Assembly: GCA_003602285.1 (NCBI GenBank)
Contig: QZVU01000007.1
Span: 62,001-126,000 of the forward strand
Direction of reading: 5' to 3'
Source of the DNA: Arthrobacter frigidicola
GTDB taxonomy: Bacteria > Actinomycetota > Actinomycetes > Actinomycetales > Micrococcaceae
Length of the DNA stretch: 64,000 bases
Each line of letters begins with the position of its first letter. Position 1 is the stretch's first letter. Shown here piece after piece: positions 50,383-60,681 of this stretch. The notes below the pieces were generated by a model. It did not search any database and had not been told where the DNA came from. It saw only the letters and a list, made by a program, of their open reading frames with translations. A program made the position numbers and the translations under genes.

Positions 50383-51150
50383 CTACCGTGGCCCGGCCGT
50401 AGCCGGTCCGCCGGCCGGCAGTGTACGGGCGACCGCCGCCAGGGGCGCCCGGCGCTCGCGCGCCAGGGAGGTCAGCCGCAGCAGCGACTCGTCTTCGGTC
50501 AGGTGCAGGCGGGCCATCAGGACGCCACGCGCCATGGCGACGGCGTCCCGGCTGCGCAGGGCGGCCGCGAGCCCGGCGCTGATCCGCTGCGGCGTCTCGG
50601 TCGTCTGGATATGGCCGAGCAGGGCCGCGGCGGACGCGGCAAACCGAGTGAGAAGGGCCGCGGTGCCGGCGTCGAACGCGGCAGGGGCTGCCGAGTACAC
50701 CTTGAGGGTACCGATGGTGGGCGGCCGCGCTGCAGGGGGACGCTCACGCAGGACCGGATCGGGATCCCCGGCGGCCGCACTCCACCGCGGCCAGCGCGGC
50801 TCCGTCTGGGTGTCGTCGACCTGAACGGGTGTTGCCTCCGCCCAGGCGGTGAGGCAGGGGCCTTCGTTCAGCCCGTATTGCGGGGCGTCGACCCGTACCA
50901 CCAGCGGGTCGGTATAGCCGGTGCTGGTAGGGGTGCCGGCGGAGATCAGTGTCACACCGGCGCCCATGGCGCCGGGGATGGTGTCGCGGGCCGCCTCGGC
51001 CAGGAGGTCGACCGCGTGGCTGACCGTTTCCCGGGTCAGGAGCAGGCCCTTGACGCGCCCGAAGACGACTTCAATTCGTTCAGCGTGGGTTCTGTGCCAC
51101 GGTCTGCCTCGCGTTCTGGTGCCGGGCGCTGTGCCCGGCTTGAGAGGCAC
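50383..51150 (-). CDS. GAF-ANTAR transcription antitermination regulator, with an apparent out-of-frame segment
   Basis: A 255-residue protein with a GAF sensor domain ('VDLLAEAARDTIPGAMGAGV', 'GLNEGPCLTAWAEATPVQVD') followed by a C-terminal ANTAR RNA-binding helix bundle ('QRISAGLAAALRSRDAVAMARGVLMARL'-type region around residues 185-215, and 'TEDESLLRLTSLARERR'). ANTAR proteins bind stem-loops in mRNA and prevent termination. Between about 50722 and 50765 the frame reads Pro/Arg-rich sequence, while the neighbouring frame reads 'IPIRSCVSVPLQRGR', which is the expected GAF strand. Two compensating one-base changes, in the C4 run at 50766-50769 and the G3 run at 50719-50721, explain this. Confidence 0.8.
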   Translation of the reverse strand: MPLKPGTAPGTRTRGRPWHRTHAERIEVVFGRVKGLLLTRETVSHAVDLLAEAARDTIPGAMGAGVTLISAGTPTSTGYTDPLVVRVDAPQYGLNEGPCLTAWAEATPVQVDDTQTEPRWPRWSAAAGDPDPVLRERPPAARPPTIGTLKVYSAAPAAFDAGTAALLTRFAASAAALLGHIQTTETPQRISAGLAAALRSRDAVAMARGVLMARLHLTEDESLLRLTSLARERRAPLAAVARTLPAGGPATAGPR

Positions 51151-51272
51151 TCTGCTGAACCTTCGGATCTGCGGAGCCCTCCGCGGACCGGTGCCTTCAT
51201 CCTAGTTCCCCCGCAGCGGCGTTCCCGATGAACTTCTCCAGCGCCCGTCCCCGCGCCGGGCCGAAGCCCGGC

Positions 51273-52169
51273 TCAGCCGAGGACGGCCAGTGCGCGGGGC
51301 GCGGCCTCGACCAGAACCTTCGTCTCGGCCGGGGCAGACTTGACCTCGCCGTCGAGCTGGTAAGGCATCGGCTTGACGGTGGTGAACTCGTACCTGCTGA
51401 CGCTGGGCTGCTTTCCGAGCCCCTTGGAGGCGGCGCGCAGCGCCGTCAGCAGCACCTTCCACTTGGCCATATGGGGAAAGACCACCACTTCGAACTGTCC
51501 GTCGGACGGGTGGTCCTCGGCCTCGCTGAGGGTTGCATACTTCGCCATCTCCGGGATGTTCGCCAGCACGAGGCTGTCGAACCTGCGGTGGACCCCGTCG
51601 GTCTGGCGGATCTCAAAGGGCTTGAACTTTGCGAAGGTACGCACCACGGTCACCATTTCCTTGAGGGCGCCCTTGCTTCCCTTTTCGAGGTCGATCGCCA
51701 CCACGGGCGTGAGCCCGAAACCGATGTAGGAGTGGGCGTAGTTCGTCTCGGCCTCCGCTCCCTCGCCAATCGTGATTTTCAGGAGGTCGAGGCGCCGCAC
51801 CTCGCCCTTGGCGATCGCCTCGGGAAGGGGCTTGGTCCCGGTGGTGCGGCGGTGGTCGTTGGCGTTTCCCGCGGCCATGACGGCGCAGACGACGTCGCTG
51901 CTGCCGCTCTGCATCACCCCGTTGACCACCTCGTTGTACCCGCCGTCGCCGCTGACCGAGACCACCAGGGCGTTGCTCTGCCGGGCGGCCTCCCGGGCGA
52001 GTTCCACGGCATGACCGGCGCGCTCGGTGGGCCGCAGGGTGATCTCCGGAGAGTAGGACAGGAGCCGGGTCAGGTCATCGTGGAGTCCCTTGGCGAGGCG
52101 TGGCGCGTCCCCGGTGCTGTTGGGGTTGAAGATGATCGAAACGGAATCGAAGGTGCGCGCTGAGTCCAT
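51273..52169 (-). CDS. Diacylglycerol-kinase-family lipid kinase
   Basis: A 298-residue protein with the DAGK catalytic domain: 'SIIFNPNSTGDA' at the start, 'VVSVSGDGGYNEVVNG' (the GGDG-like nucleotide motif) and 'VMAAGNANDHRR' in place of GTGNDFAR. The C-terminal beta domain has 'YEFTTVKPMPYQLDGEV'. DAGK-family proteins phosphorylate diacylglycerol, sphingosine or related lipids. A second and more diverged member is at 57550. The ATG at 52169 has a plausible GGGGGCA region upstream. Confidence 0.88.
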   Translation of the reverse strand: MDSARTFDSVSIIFNPNSTGDAPRLAKGLHDDLTRLLSYSPEITLRPTERAGHAVELAREAARQSNALVVSVSGDGGYNEVVNGVMQSGSSDVVCAVMAAGNANDHRRTTGTKPLPEAIAKGEVRRLDLLKITIGEGAEAETNYAHSYIGFGLTPVVAIDLEKGSKGALKEMVTVVRTFAKFKPFEIRQTDGVHRRFDSLVLANIPEMAKYATLSEAEDHPSDGQFEVVVFPHMAKWKVLLTALRAASKGLGKQPSVSRYEFTTVKPMPYQLDGEVKSAPAETKVLVEAAPRALAVLG

Positions 52170-52359
52170 GAAGTGCCCCCGGGTGGAGTTCGGTGCTGCG
52201 GAACGGTTCCGGTGCGCCGCCCGTACTGCGTCGGGGCGGCCCGGACCTTACAACTCCAAGACTGTCATATAGATTTGGCGCGGGCACGCTGCCGGGCTCA
52301 GGCGGCCTCAAGGCGGGTCGACCCGCCCGCTGGAGAGCCGGAGCGCAGGTGGACGAGGC

Positions 52360-52404
52360 GGAACGGGACGGCTCGGAACGGGACAACTCGGAACGGGACG
52401 ATGC
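52360..52404. repeat. 15-bp tandem repeat upstream of the lipoate-ligase-like gene
   Basis: Three units of 15 bp, GGAACGGGACGGCTC, GGAACGGGACAACTC and GGAACGGGACGATGC, run from 52360. They end 27 bp before the ATG at 52431, so they probably lie in the leader or promoter. Confidence 0.8.
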
Positions 52405-52430
52405 AGAACGAACGGACGGAGCCGGAGGCA

Positions 52431-53162
52431 ATGGGGAACCCCTGGGACGGAGCGGACACGCTGGAGGTGCACCAGTTGCGCCGCACGGCAGGTGCCGCAG
52501 AGGACCTCGACGCGGGCATCGCGCTCCTAAGGGAGGTGGCCGCAGGGCGGCGTGGCCCCACCCTGCGGCTGTACCGGCCGGAGCCGACGGTGGCCTTCGG
52601 ACAGCGCGACGCGCGGCTTCCTGGATTTCCTGAGGCCACCGGCAAGGTGCGGGCGGCCGGGTTCGAGCCGGTGGTGCGCCGGGCCGGCGGAAGGGCCGCC
52701 GCATACCACCGGGGCTGCCTGGTCGTCGACCATATCGAACCGGCCTCCGATCCGGTGGCCGCCACCCGCGCCCGCTTCGAATTCTTCGGGGGCCTCTTCG
52801 CCCGGGCGCTGCGGGACGCCGGGGTCTCCGCCGCGGTGGGCGAGATCCCGGGGGAGTACTGTCCGGGGGAGTTCAGTGTCCACGGCCCGGCGGGCGGTCG
52901 GGGGCAGCTCAAGCTGGTGGGAACGGCGCAGCGGGTGGTGGCCGGGGCGTGGCTGTTCTCGTCGGTGCTGATCATCGAGGACGCGGCGCCCCTGCGGGCT
53001 GTGCTCACCGACGCCTACTCGGCCCTTGACCTGAAGTGGGACCCGGCCACCGCGGGAGCGGCCGAGGATCTTCGCCCGGGCCTCCGGGTCCGGGACCTTG
53101 AGGAAACGGTTCTCGGCGCCTACGACCGGCACGTGAGGCTCGTACCGGCACCACAGCCGTAG
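52431..53162 (+). CDS. Lipoate-protein ligase A-like protein
   Basis: A 243-residue protein of the LplA/LipB/BirA fold. 'GPTLRLYRPEPTVAFGQRDA' is the first strand set, 'FEPVVRRAGGRAAAYHRGCL' is the RRxGGRxxx-H lipoyl-AMP loop and 'GQLKLVGTAQRVVAGAWLFS' has the catalytic Lys and the GxAQR motif. It should attach or transfer lipoate or octanoate to carrier domains, or act as an amidotransferase. Start chosen at ATG 52431 with GGAG 10 bp upstream. ATG 52401 lies within the 15-bp repeat and is less likely. Confidence 0.82.
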   Translation: MGNPWDGADTLEVHQLRRTAGAAEDLDAGIALLREVAAGRRGPTLRLYRPEPTVAFGQRDARLPGFPEATGKVRAAGFEPVVRRAGGRAAAYHRGCLVVDHIEPASDPVAATRARFEFFGGLFARALRDAGVSAAVGEIPGEYCPGEFSVHGPAGGRGQLKLVGTAQRVVAGAWLFSSVLIIEDAAPLRAVLTDAYSALDLKWDPATAGAAEDLRPGLRVRDLEETVLGAYDRHVRLVPAPQP

Positions 53163-53207
53163 AACCACAGCCGTAGAACCCCAGCCGTAGAACCGCAGCC
53201 GTAGCGC
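53152..53207. repeat. 14-bp tandem repeat starting at the lipoate-ligase stop codon
   Basis: Four 14-bp units, CACAGCCGTAGAAC twice exactly and then CCCAGCCGTAGAAC and CGCAGCCGTAGCGC, run from 53152 to 53207. The first contains the TAG stop of the lipoate-ligase-like gene and the TAG recurs in each unit. The period is not a multiple of three, so a TAG recurs in all reading frames. Confidence 0.85.
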
Positions 53208-53279
53208 CGGACCTGTTGGGCCGGCAGCGGGGCAGTGGCTGCAGCCGGCGGGACGCGCCCGCCGGCCGGCCGGTGGGGC

Positions 53280-53537
53280 CTAGACGCCGAGGCGGGTCTT
53301 GACCTCCGCCACGGACGGGTTCGTCGCCGTGGAGCCATCGGGGAAGATGACGGTGGGAACGGTCTGGTTTCCGCCGTTCAGCGAGGCGACCAGTTCGGCC
53401 GTCCCCTCGGTCTCCTCGATGTTGATCTCGCGGAAGCCAATGCCCTGGGCTGTGAGCTGGGACTTCAGCCGGCGGCAGTAGCCGCACCACGATGTCGAGA
53501 ACATGGTGATTGTCCCGTTTTCTGGTGTGTATTCCAC
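53280..53537 (-). CDS. mrx1: Mycoredoxin-like glutaredoxin
   Basis: An 85-residue thioredoxin-fold protein. The active site CGYC is at about residues 18-21 ('FSTSWCGYCRRLKSQL'), with 'TVPTVIFPDGS' (the cis-Pro loop) and 'NPSVAEVKTRL' at the end. Mycoredoxins remove mycothiol from mixed disulfides in actinobacteria. The two-cysteine CxxC site and size fit that group better than plain glutaredoxin. The gene symbol is given by analogy to mycobacterial mycoredoxin-1. Confidence 0.85.
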   Translation of the reverse strand: MEYTPENGTITMFSTSWCGYCRRLKSQLTAQGIGFREINIEETEGTAELVASLNGGNQTVPTVIFPDGSTATNPSVAEVKTRLGV

Positions 53538-53626
53538 GGTGCTCCTCCTGGGATGGCTGCAAAATGTGGTGCTGTTGTGGTTTCAGTACCTACTGATGCA
53601 ACGCCGCTGCACGGGTTTCGATTCCG

Positions 53627-54061
53627 TCAGGCGATTTCGACGATGGAAACGGTGCCGTCGGGCTCCACCCTCAGGCCGGGGTTGTAGCAGACCTCCCACC
53701 GGAATCCGTCAGGATCCGCGAAGTACCCGGAATACCCGCCCCAGCTCATCTGGGTGCCCGCCGCCACGATCGTTCCGCCGGCGGCTGCCACCTCGTGAAG
53801 CACCGCATCGACCGCCTCCGGTGAGTCAACATTGTGGGCCAGGGTGAACAGCTGCGGGTTCCCCGGCCCGCCTCCGCCGGCCTCCGCTGCGAGGTGGTCG
53901 AGGCGGAACAGGGACAGCAGCAGCCCGTGGCCCACCTGGAAGAAGGCCACTTCCTCCGGGACGGAGAGTTTGGGTGCCCAGCCCAGCCCGTCAGCGTAGA
54001 AGGCGAGAGAGGCCCCGAGGCTGCGCACCCCGAGGGTGATCACATTCACCGTTGAATCCAT
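53627..54061 (-). CDS. VOC-family protein (glyoxalase-like)
   Basis: A 144-residue protein with two VOC modules: '[20 protein letters not shown]' and '[20 protein letters not shown]', then '[19 protein letters not shown]'. The last Glu in 'WEVCYNP' is a typical metal ligand. It belongs to the group of actinobacterial glyoxalase/bleomycin-like proteins of unknown substrate. It is unrelated in detail to the shorter VOC protein at 25664. It lies next to the start of thrS on the opposite strand. Confidence 0.86.
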   Translation of the reverse strand: MDSTVNVITLGVRSLGASLAFYADGLGWAPKLSVPEEVAFFQVGHGLLLSLFRLDHLAAEAGGGGPGNPQLFTLAHNVDSPEAVDAVLHEVAAAGGTIVAAGTQMSWGGYSGYFADPDGFRWEVCYNPGLRVEPDGTVSIVEIA

Positions 54062-54246
54062 TCCCCGATCCTCTCACCGCCTCCGCCCGGTTGCCGGACG
54101 GACGCCCGGGCGTGGCGCGGCGGTTGTTGGTCGCGCCCGAGCGCAGCGGATACGATCAGAGGACCGCGGCGACGCCCGATTCCGGGCGCGCCGGCCCCGG
54201 ATGCATGCCAGCCATAAGCTCGTACCACTTTCGCAAGGAGACCACT

Positions 54247-56258
<2,012 letters not shown>

Positions 56259-56259
<1 letters not shown>

Positions 56260-56888
56260 TGGAGCGGACCCCAGACGCCGGAGCGGACTACCCCGGGGAT
56301 GCCGCGGCGACGGATGACTTCCAGCTCGCCGGCGTGCCCGATGCCTTCCAGCGCCTGTGGACCCCGCACCGCCTCGCCTACATCAAGGGCGGCCAGGACC
56401 AGGTCACCGGCGAGAACGACTGCCCGTTCTGCGTGGCCCCGACCCGCAGCGACGAGGAGTCCCTCATCGTCCACCGGGGCGAGCACTGCTACGTGGTGCT
56501 CAACCTCTACCCCTACAATCCCGGCCACCTCCTCGTGGTTCCCTACCGCCACCTTCCGGACTACACCGATATCGACGGGCCCGAGACGGCGGAATTCGCC
56601 GACCTGACCCAGACGGCGATGCGGGTGCTCCGGACGGTGTCCAACCCCACCGGCTTCAACATCGGCATGAACCAGGGCCGAACCGGGGGCGCGGGCATCG
56701 CGGCGCACCTGCACCAGCACGTCGTCCCCCGCTGGGGCGGGGACGGGAACTTCCTGCCGATCATCGCCCAGACCAAGGCGGTGACGCAGACCCTCGACGA
56801 GGTGCGCCGGCAGGTGGCCGCAGGCTGGCCCGGCTCCGGTGCCGCCGCGGGTGTGCGGAATGCCGATGCTGCGGAAGGGCGTGCCTGA
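56259..56888 (+). CDS. HIT-family protein (AP4A phosphorylase-like)
   Basis: A 209-residue histidine-triad protein. 'CPFCVAP' and later His give the zinc site, 'GEHCYVVLNLYPYNPGHLLV' is the nucleotide fold and HLHQHVVPRW is the catalytic histidine triad. Its position next to thrS and pgsA matches the mycobacterial homolog Rv2613c, which is an AP4A phosphorylase. It splits Ap4A to ATP and ADP. The ATG overlaps the thrS TGA (ATGA-type overlap), so it is probably co-translated with thrS. Confidence 0.92.
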
Positions 56889-56891
56889 ACC

Positions 56892-57518
56892 ATGCTCAAC
56901 AAGTACGCCAGGACCTTCTTCACGACCCTGTTCACTCCGCTGGCTGCGCTGCTGTTGCGATGGGGGGTCAGCCCTGATGCCGTGACGATCACCGGCACGG
57001 CCGGCGTCGCCGTCGGCGCCCTGGTCTTCTACCCGCAGGGCGAGCTCTTCTGGGGCACGCTGTTCATCACCGCCTTTGTCTTCTCCGACGTCATCGACGG
57101 CATCATGGCCCGGCTCCGGGGACCCGGCGGCCCCTGGGGGAGCTTCCTCGATTCCACGCTCGACCGGGTGGCCGACGGCGCGGTGTTCGCGGGCCTGGCC
57201 ATCTGGTACTTCACCGGCGGGGACTCCGTCCCGACGGCGGTCGCGGCCCTGCTGTGCCTCGTCCTCGGAATGCTCGTCTCCTACGCCCGGGCCAAGGCCG
57301 AGGCGCTCGGCTTCGACGCCAGCGTCGGCATCGCCGAACGCGCCGAACGGCTCGTGTCGGTGCTCGTCACCGCAGGACTGACCGGGCTCGGCCTGCCGGG
57401 GGAGTTCCTCCTCGGCGTGCTGGTCCTGCTCGCCCTTGCCAGTGGGGTCACAGTGTTCCAGCGGGTCGCCGCCGTGCGGCGCCAGTCGATGGACCCCCGC
57501 CCCGCCGGGCAGGGCTGA
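56892..57518 (+). CDS. pgsA: CDP-alcohol phosphatidyltransferase (phosphatidylinositol-phosphate synthase)
   Basis: A 208-residue membrane enzyme with the full CDP-AP motif: Asp66, Asp69, Gly70, Ala73, Arg74, Gly83, Asp87 and Asp91 in 'DVIDGIMARLRG' and 'GSFLDSTLDRVADG'. Six hydrophobic helices are visible. In actinobacteria the gene between HIT and the PIM genes makes phosphatidylinositol phosphate from CDP-DAG and inositol-1-phosphate. The position supports that reading. It starts 3 bp after the HIT stop. Confidence 0.92.
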   Translation: MLNKYARTFFTTLFTPLAALLLRWGVSPDAVTITGTAGVAVGALVFYPQGELFWGTLFITAFVFSDVIDGIMARLRGPGGPWGSFLDSTLDRVADGAVFAGLAIWYFTGGDSVPTAVAALLCLVLGMLVSYARAKAEALGFDASVGIAERAERLVSVLVTAGLTGLGLPGEFLLGVLVLLALASGVTVFQRVAAVRRQSMDPRPAGQG

Positions 57519-57549
57519 ACCCGGTGCCCTCCAGCTGCCGTACCGTTCG

Positions 57550-58515
57550 ATGAGCGTGCCGCCGGCCGCCGCGCCAGCCCCGCTGCGGGCCCTGCTGATC
57601 GTCAACCCCACCTCCGGCCGCGGCCGCAGCATGAGATTCCGGGCCGGGGTCCGCAGCGCCCTGGCCGGGCAGGGCTACGACGTCGTCGAGCATGTGACCG
57701 AAGGACTGGTCGATGCCCGCACGGCCGCCGCCGCGGCCGGCCCGGACACCCTCGTCGCTTCCCTCGGCGGTGACGGCCTCCACGGCGCCGTGGCCGCCGG
57801 CGTGATGGGCACCGGCGCGGTGCTGCTGACCCTTGGCGGCGGGCGGGGCAATGACACGGTCCGCCGGCTGGGTCTGCCGGTCAACCCCGTCCGGGCCGTC
57901 CGCTCGATGTCGGCCCTGACGGTGCGCCCCCTCGACCTCGGCTGCGTGAACGGGGTCCCGTTCCTCGGCGTCGCTCACATCGGATTCGACGGGTTCGCCG
58001 CGGAACTGGCCAACGCCGCCCGGGTCGGCCTAGGCCCCCTGAGCTACCTCGCCGGGGGAGTGCGGGCACTTCTCACCTGGAAGGGCGTCGGGTTCGGCGT
58101 CGAGGTCGACGGCGACCGGGAGGACTTTCCCGGCTGGTTCGTCGCGGTCGGCAATGTGGGCCAGTACGGCGGCGGCATCCGCATCGCCCCCGGCGCCGCC
58201 GCCGACGACGGCCTGCTCGACGTCGTCCGCCTGCGCGGCGGCGGCCGGGTCCGCCTCGCCTCCGTGTTCCTCCGCGCCTTCCGCGGCGCCCACCTGACCC
58301 AGCCGGGCGTCGCCTCATCCCGGGGCCGGCTGGTCCGCCTGACGGCGGCGCCGGGCCTGAATGTCTACGCCGACGGGGAACTGGTCGGGCCCGTCCCCGC
58401 CGAGGTCACCCTGCTGCCCTCGGCCGTGCTGGTCCTGATGCCGCGCTCCTCTCCGGCGCTTCGGGAAAACCAGGCCGCGGCGCCCGGGCGCCCGCGCGCC
58501 GGCGCGGAAGGATAA
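57550..58515 (+). CDS. Diacylglycerol-kinase-like lipid kinase (diverged)
   Basis: A 321-residue DAGK-family protein. 'ALLIVNPTSGRGRSMRFRA' starts the domain, 'VASLGGDGLHGAVAAGVM' is the GGDG motif and 'LGGGRGNDTVRRLG' replaces the usual GTGNDFAR. 'GVPFLGVAHIGFDGFAAELA' and 'QYGGGIRIAPGAAADDGLLDVV' follow, with 'LNVYADGELVGPVPAEVTLL' at the end. It lies where a phosphatidylinositol mannoside acyltransferase and PimA are found in other actinobacteria. The ATG at 57550 overlaps the usual start region of that block. Confidence 0.88.
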   Translation: MSVPPAAAPAPLRALLIVNPTSGRGRSMRFRAGVRSALAGQGYDVVEHVTEGLVDARTAAAAAGPDTLVASLGGDGLHGAVAAGVMGTGAVLLTLGGGRGNDTVRRLGLPVNPVRAVRSMSALTVRPLDLGCVNGVPFLGVAHIGFDGFAAELANAARVGLGPLSYLAGGVRALLTWKGVGFGVEVDGDREDFPGWFVAVGNVGQYGGGIRIAPGAAADDGLLDVVRLRGGGRVRLASVFLRAFRGAHLTQPGVASSRGRLVRLTAAPGLNVYADGELVGPVPAEVTLLPSAVLVLMPRSSPALRENQAAAPGRPRAGAEG

Positions 58516-58592
58516 CCGCCCTTTCCGGACGGACGCGCCGGAACCGCCGGACGGGCACGGATCGGGCAGCGGTGTGCCGGCCCGTCCGGGCG

Positions 58593-58598
58593 TATTAT
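58593..58598 (+). promoter_or_regulatory. Possible -10 box of pdxS
   Basis: TATTAT lies about 40 bp before the GTG of pdxS in otherwise GC-rich sequence, and a purine-rich AGGGG lies closer to the start. No clear -35 element is visible, so this is only a candidate. Confidence 0.35.
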
Positions 58599-58636
58599 GG
58601 GATGCGTTACCTTTTACCAATCTTTAGGGGCTTTCT

Positions 58637-59551
58637 GTGTCCACCGTTGACGACAATTCAACAACCGCCGCTTCGACCGGCGGCAGCCGCGTCAAGCGCG
58701 GAATGGCTGAAATGCTGAAGGGCGGCGTGATTATGGACGTCGTCACGCCGGAGCAGGCCCGGATCGCCGAAGATGCCGGCGCGGTGGCTGTCATGGCCCT
58801 CGAGCGGGTCCCGGCCGACATCCGCGCCCAGGGCGGGGTCTCGCGCATGAGCGACCCCGACATGATCGACGGCATCATCGACGCCGTGTCCATCCCGGTG
58901 ATGGCCAAGGCCCGGATCGGGCACTTCGTCGAGGCGCAGGTGCTGCAGTCGCTCGGCGTTGACTACATCGACGAGTCCGAGGTGCTGACCCCGGCCGACT
59001 ACTCCAACCACATCGACAAGTGGAAGTTCACGGTGCCCTTCGTCTGCGGCGCCACGAACCTGGGGGAGGCACTGCGCCGCCTCAATGAGGGCGCGGCGAT
59101 GATCCGCTCCAAGGGCGAGGCCGGCACCGGCGACGTCTCCAACGCGACGATGCACATGCGCAAGATCCGCTCGGAGATCGCCCGGCTTTCCTCAATGGCC
59201 GAGGACGAACTGTATGTTGCCGCCAAGGAACTGCAGGCGCCCTACGAACTGGTCAAGGAGGTCGCCCGGGAGGGCCGCCTGCCGGTGGTGCTCTTCACCG
59301 CCGGCGGCATTGCGACCCCCGCCGATGCCGCCATGATGATGCAGCTCGGCGCCGACGGCGTCTTCGTCGGTTCGGGTATCTTCAAGGCTGGGAACCCCGC
59401 CGAGCGGGCCGCCGCCATTGTCAAGGCGACGACCTTCCACGACGACCCGGACATGGTCGCCAAGGTCTCCCGCGGCCTGGGCGAGGCCATGGTCGGCATC
59501 AACGTCGACGAGCTGCCGCAGCCGCACCGCCTCGCCGAGCGCGGCTGGTAG
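58637..59551 (+). CDS. pdxS: Pyridoxal 5'-phosphate synthase, lyase subunit PdxS
   Basis: A 304-residue TIM-barrel protein. The catalytic lysines are Lys91 in '[11 protein letters not shown]' and Lys159 in '[11 protein letters not shown]'; Asp34 in '[10 protein letters not shown]' and '[20 protein letters not shown]' complete the site. It makes PLP from ribose-5-phosphate, glyceraldehyde-3-phosphate and ammonia with the glutaminase PdxT. No pdxT follows; the next gene is on the other strand. The start is the GTG at 58637 with TTTAGGGG upstream. The protein is among the best-conserved in the window. Confidence 0.96.
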   Translation: MSTVDDNSTTAASTGGSRVKRGMAEMLKGGVIMDVVTPEQARIAEDAGAVAVMALERVPADIRAQGGVSRMSDPDMIDGIIDAVSIPVMAKARIGHFVEAQVLQSLGVDYIDESEVLTPADYSNHIDKWKFTVPFVCGATNLGEALRRLNEGAAMIRSKGEAGTGDVSNATMHMRKIRSEIARLSSMAEDELYVAAKELQAPYELVKEVAREGRLPVVLFTAGGIATPADAAMMMQLGADGVFVGSGIFKAGNPAERAAAIVKATTFHDDPDMVAKVSRGLGEAMVGINVDELPQPHRLAERGW

Positions 59552-59595
59552 CAGCCGGCGCAGCAGGCTCAAGGCACAAAAGAATAAGGCATACA

Positions 59596-59629
59596 AGAAG
59601 GGGCACCGCCATCAGGCGGTGCCCCTTCT
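59596..59629. terminator. Strong bidirectional terminator between pdxS and the DUF2382 gene
   Basis: AGAAGGGGCACCGCC and its complement form a perfect 15-bp stem with the loop ATCA. It lies 44 bp after the pdxS stop and 22 bp after the end of the convergent DUF2382 gene. The symmetric A- and T-rich flanks suit both directions. Confidence 0.85.
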
Positions 59630-59651
59630 GCGTTCCCCGGAGGGCCGGGAA

Positions 59652-60437
59652 TCAGTGCCGGCCGCGGCCGAGATCGCCGTCGGGCTCGATCTGCTCCTTG
59701 CGGACCTCCTCGTTGACGGTGTGCTGCTCGGTCACCGTCTCCTTATCGAGGCGGACGCGTTCGACCGGAACGGCTTCCTTCTCCACAACGGGCCGCTCCT
59801 CATGCAGGACGACCTCGTGCTCCTCCTCGCTGATGGCCGGGCCGGCCATTGCGGCACCGCGGTTGGCGTCGGTGATCGGCTCACGCTCAAGGCGGACCTC
59901 TTCGTGGGACACCGGAACCGTCTGGGACACGTTCTCGGAGACCACGAACTTGCGCAGGCGTACCCGGCCGGCTTCGCGCGACTCGGTGCCGACGCGCAGC
60001 TGCTCCTCCGAACGGGTCATCGCCTCGTCGGTGGTGGGGCCGGAGGTGTCGTGGCCGACGTCCTCGCGGCCGGTGGTGGTGCCGGAGGCGTAGTCGACGC
60101 CGCGTGTCCCGTCGGAGCCGCCATTGAGGCTGTAGTGCCGGTAGAGGCGGTCCTCCTCCTCGGGGCTCAGGTGGCCGTCCTTCTCCACCTTGGGGGCGTC
60201 CTTGACGAGGTCCTTGCTGTAGGGCACGCGGACGTCGTTGCCGTCAACCGATGCCGCCTGGAGCGGGACGAAGGACTCGGAGGTGCCGAATAGGCCGGTG
60301 TTGACCGTGACCCAGCTGGGCTGCCCGGTCTCGTCATCGACATACAGCTGGCCGATCGAGCCGAGCTTGCTGCCGTCATTGGTGTACACGTTTCCGCGGC
60401 CGGCGGCCAGGTCGTTCAGGTTTTCCTGGGTAATCAT
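59652..60437 (-). CDS. PRC-barrel and DUF2382 stress protein
   Basis: A 261-residue soluble protein. The N-terminal ~70 residues are a PRC-barrel ('NDGSKLGSIGQLYVDDETGQ', 'SWVTVNTGLFGTSESFVPLQ'), an acidic linker follows, and the C-terminal ~110 residues are DUF2382/YsnF-like ('QLRVGTESREAGRVRLRKFV', 'VSQTVPVSHEEVRLEREPI', 'HEVVLHEERPVVEKEAVPVE'). Related proteins are general-stress proteins in Bacillus and Deinococcus. The highly charged sequence has no signal peptide. It is divergent from the membrane-protein gene at 60682. Confidence 0.9.
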   Translation of the reverse strand: MITQENLNDLAAGRGNVYTNDGSKLGSIGQLYVDDETGQPSWVTVNTGLFGTSESFVPLQAASVDGNDVRVPYSKDLVKDAPKVEKDGHLSPEEEDRLYRHYSLNGGSDGTRGVDYASGTTTGREDVGHDTSGPTTDEAMTRSEEQLRVGTESREAGRVRLRKFVVSENVSQTVPVSHEEVRLEREPITDANRGAAMAGPAISEEEHEVVLHEERPVVEKEAVPVERVRLDKETVTEQHTVNEEVRKEQIEPDGDLGRGRH

Positions 60438-60681
60438 GTTTCTCCTTGGTGTTCACGAAGGTGTTCACTGGCCCCGCCGCGGTGGGCGGTGCCGTAGTGG
60501 AGGTCATGGGCACGAGGCCCCGGGCTGCTTGCACGGCCCACTCTAGGTGCCCTCCAAATAAATGGCAAGCCTGCTTACTACTAGGTGATCAAGCGGGAGG
60601 CTACTAGCGTTGAAACGGCGATCGGCACCCCGCGTGCCGCTCGGATCAACGCACACGCACCGCATGTTGAAGGAGATTTTC

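Noticed and set aside
53152-53207. The four 14-bp units as a CRISPR array
   Set aside because: The units are contiguous and too short, with no spacers. No cas genes are present.
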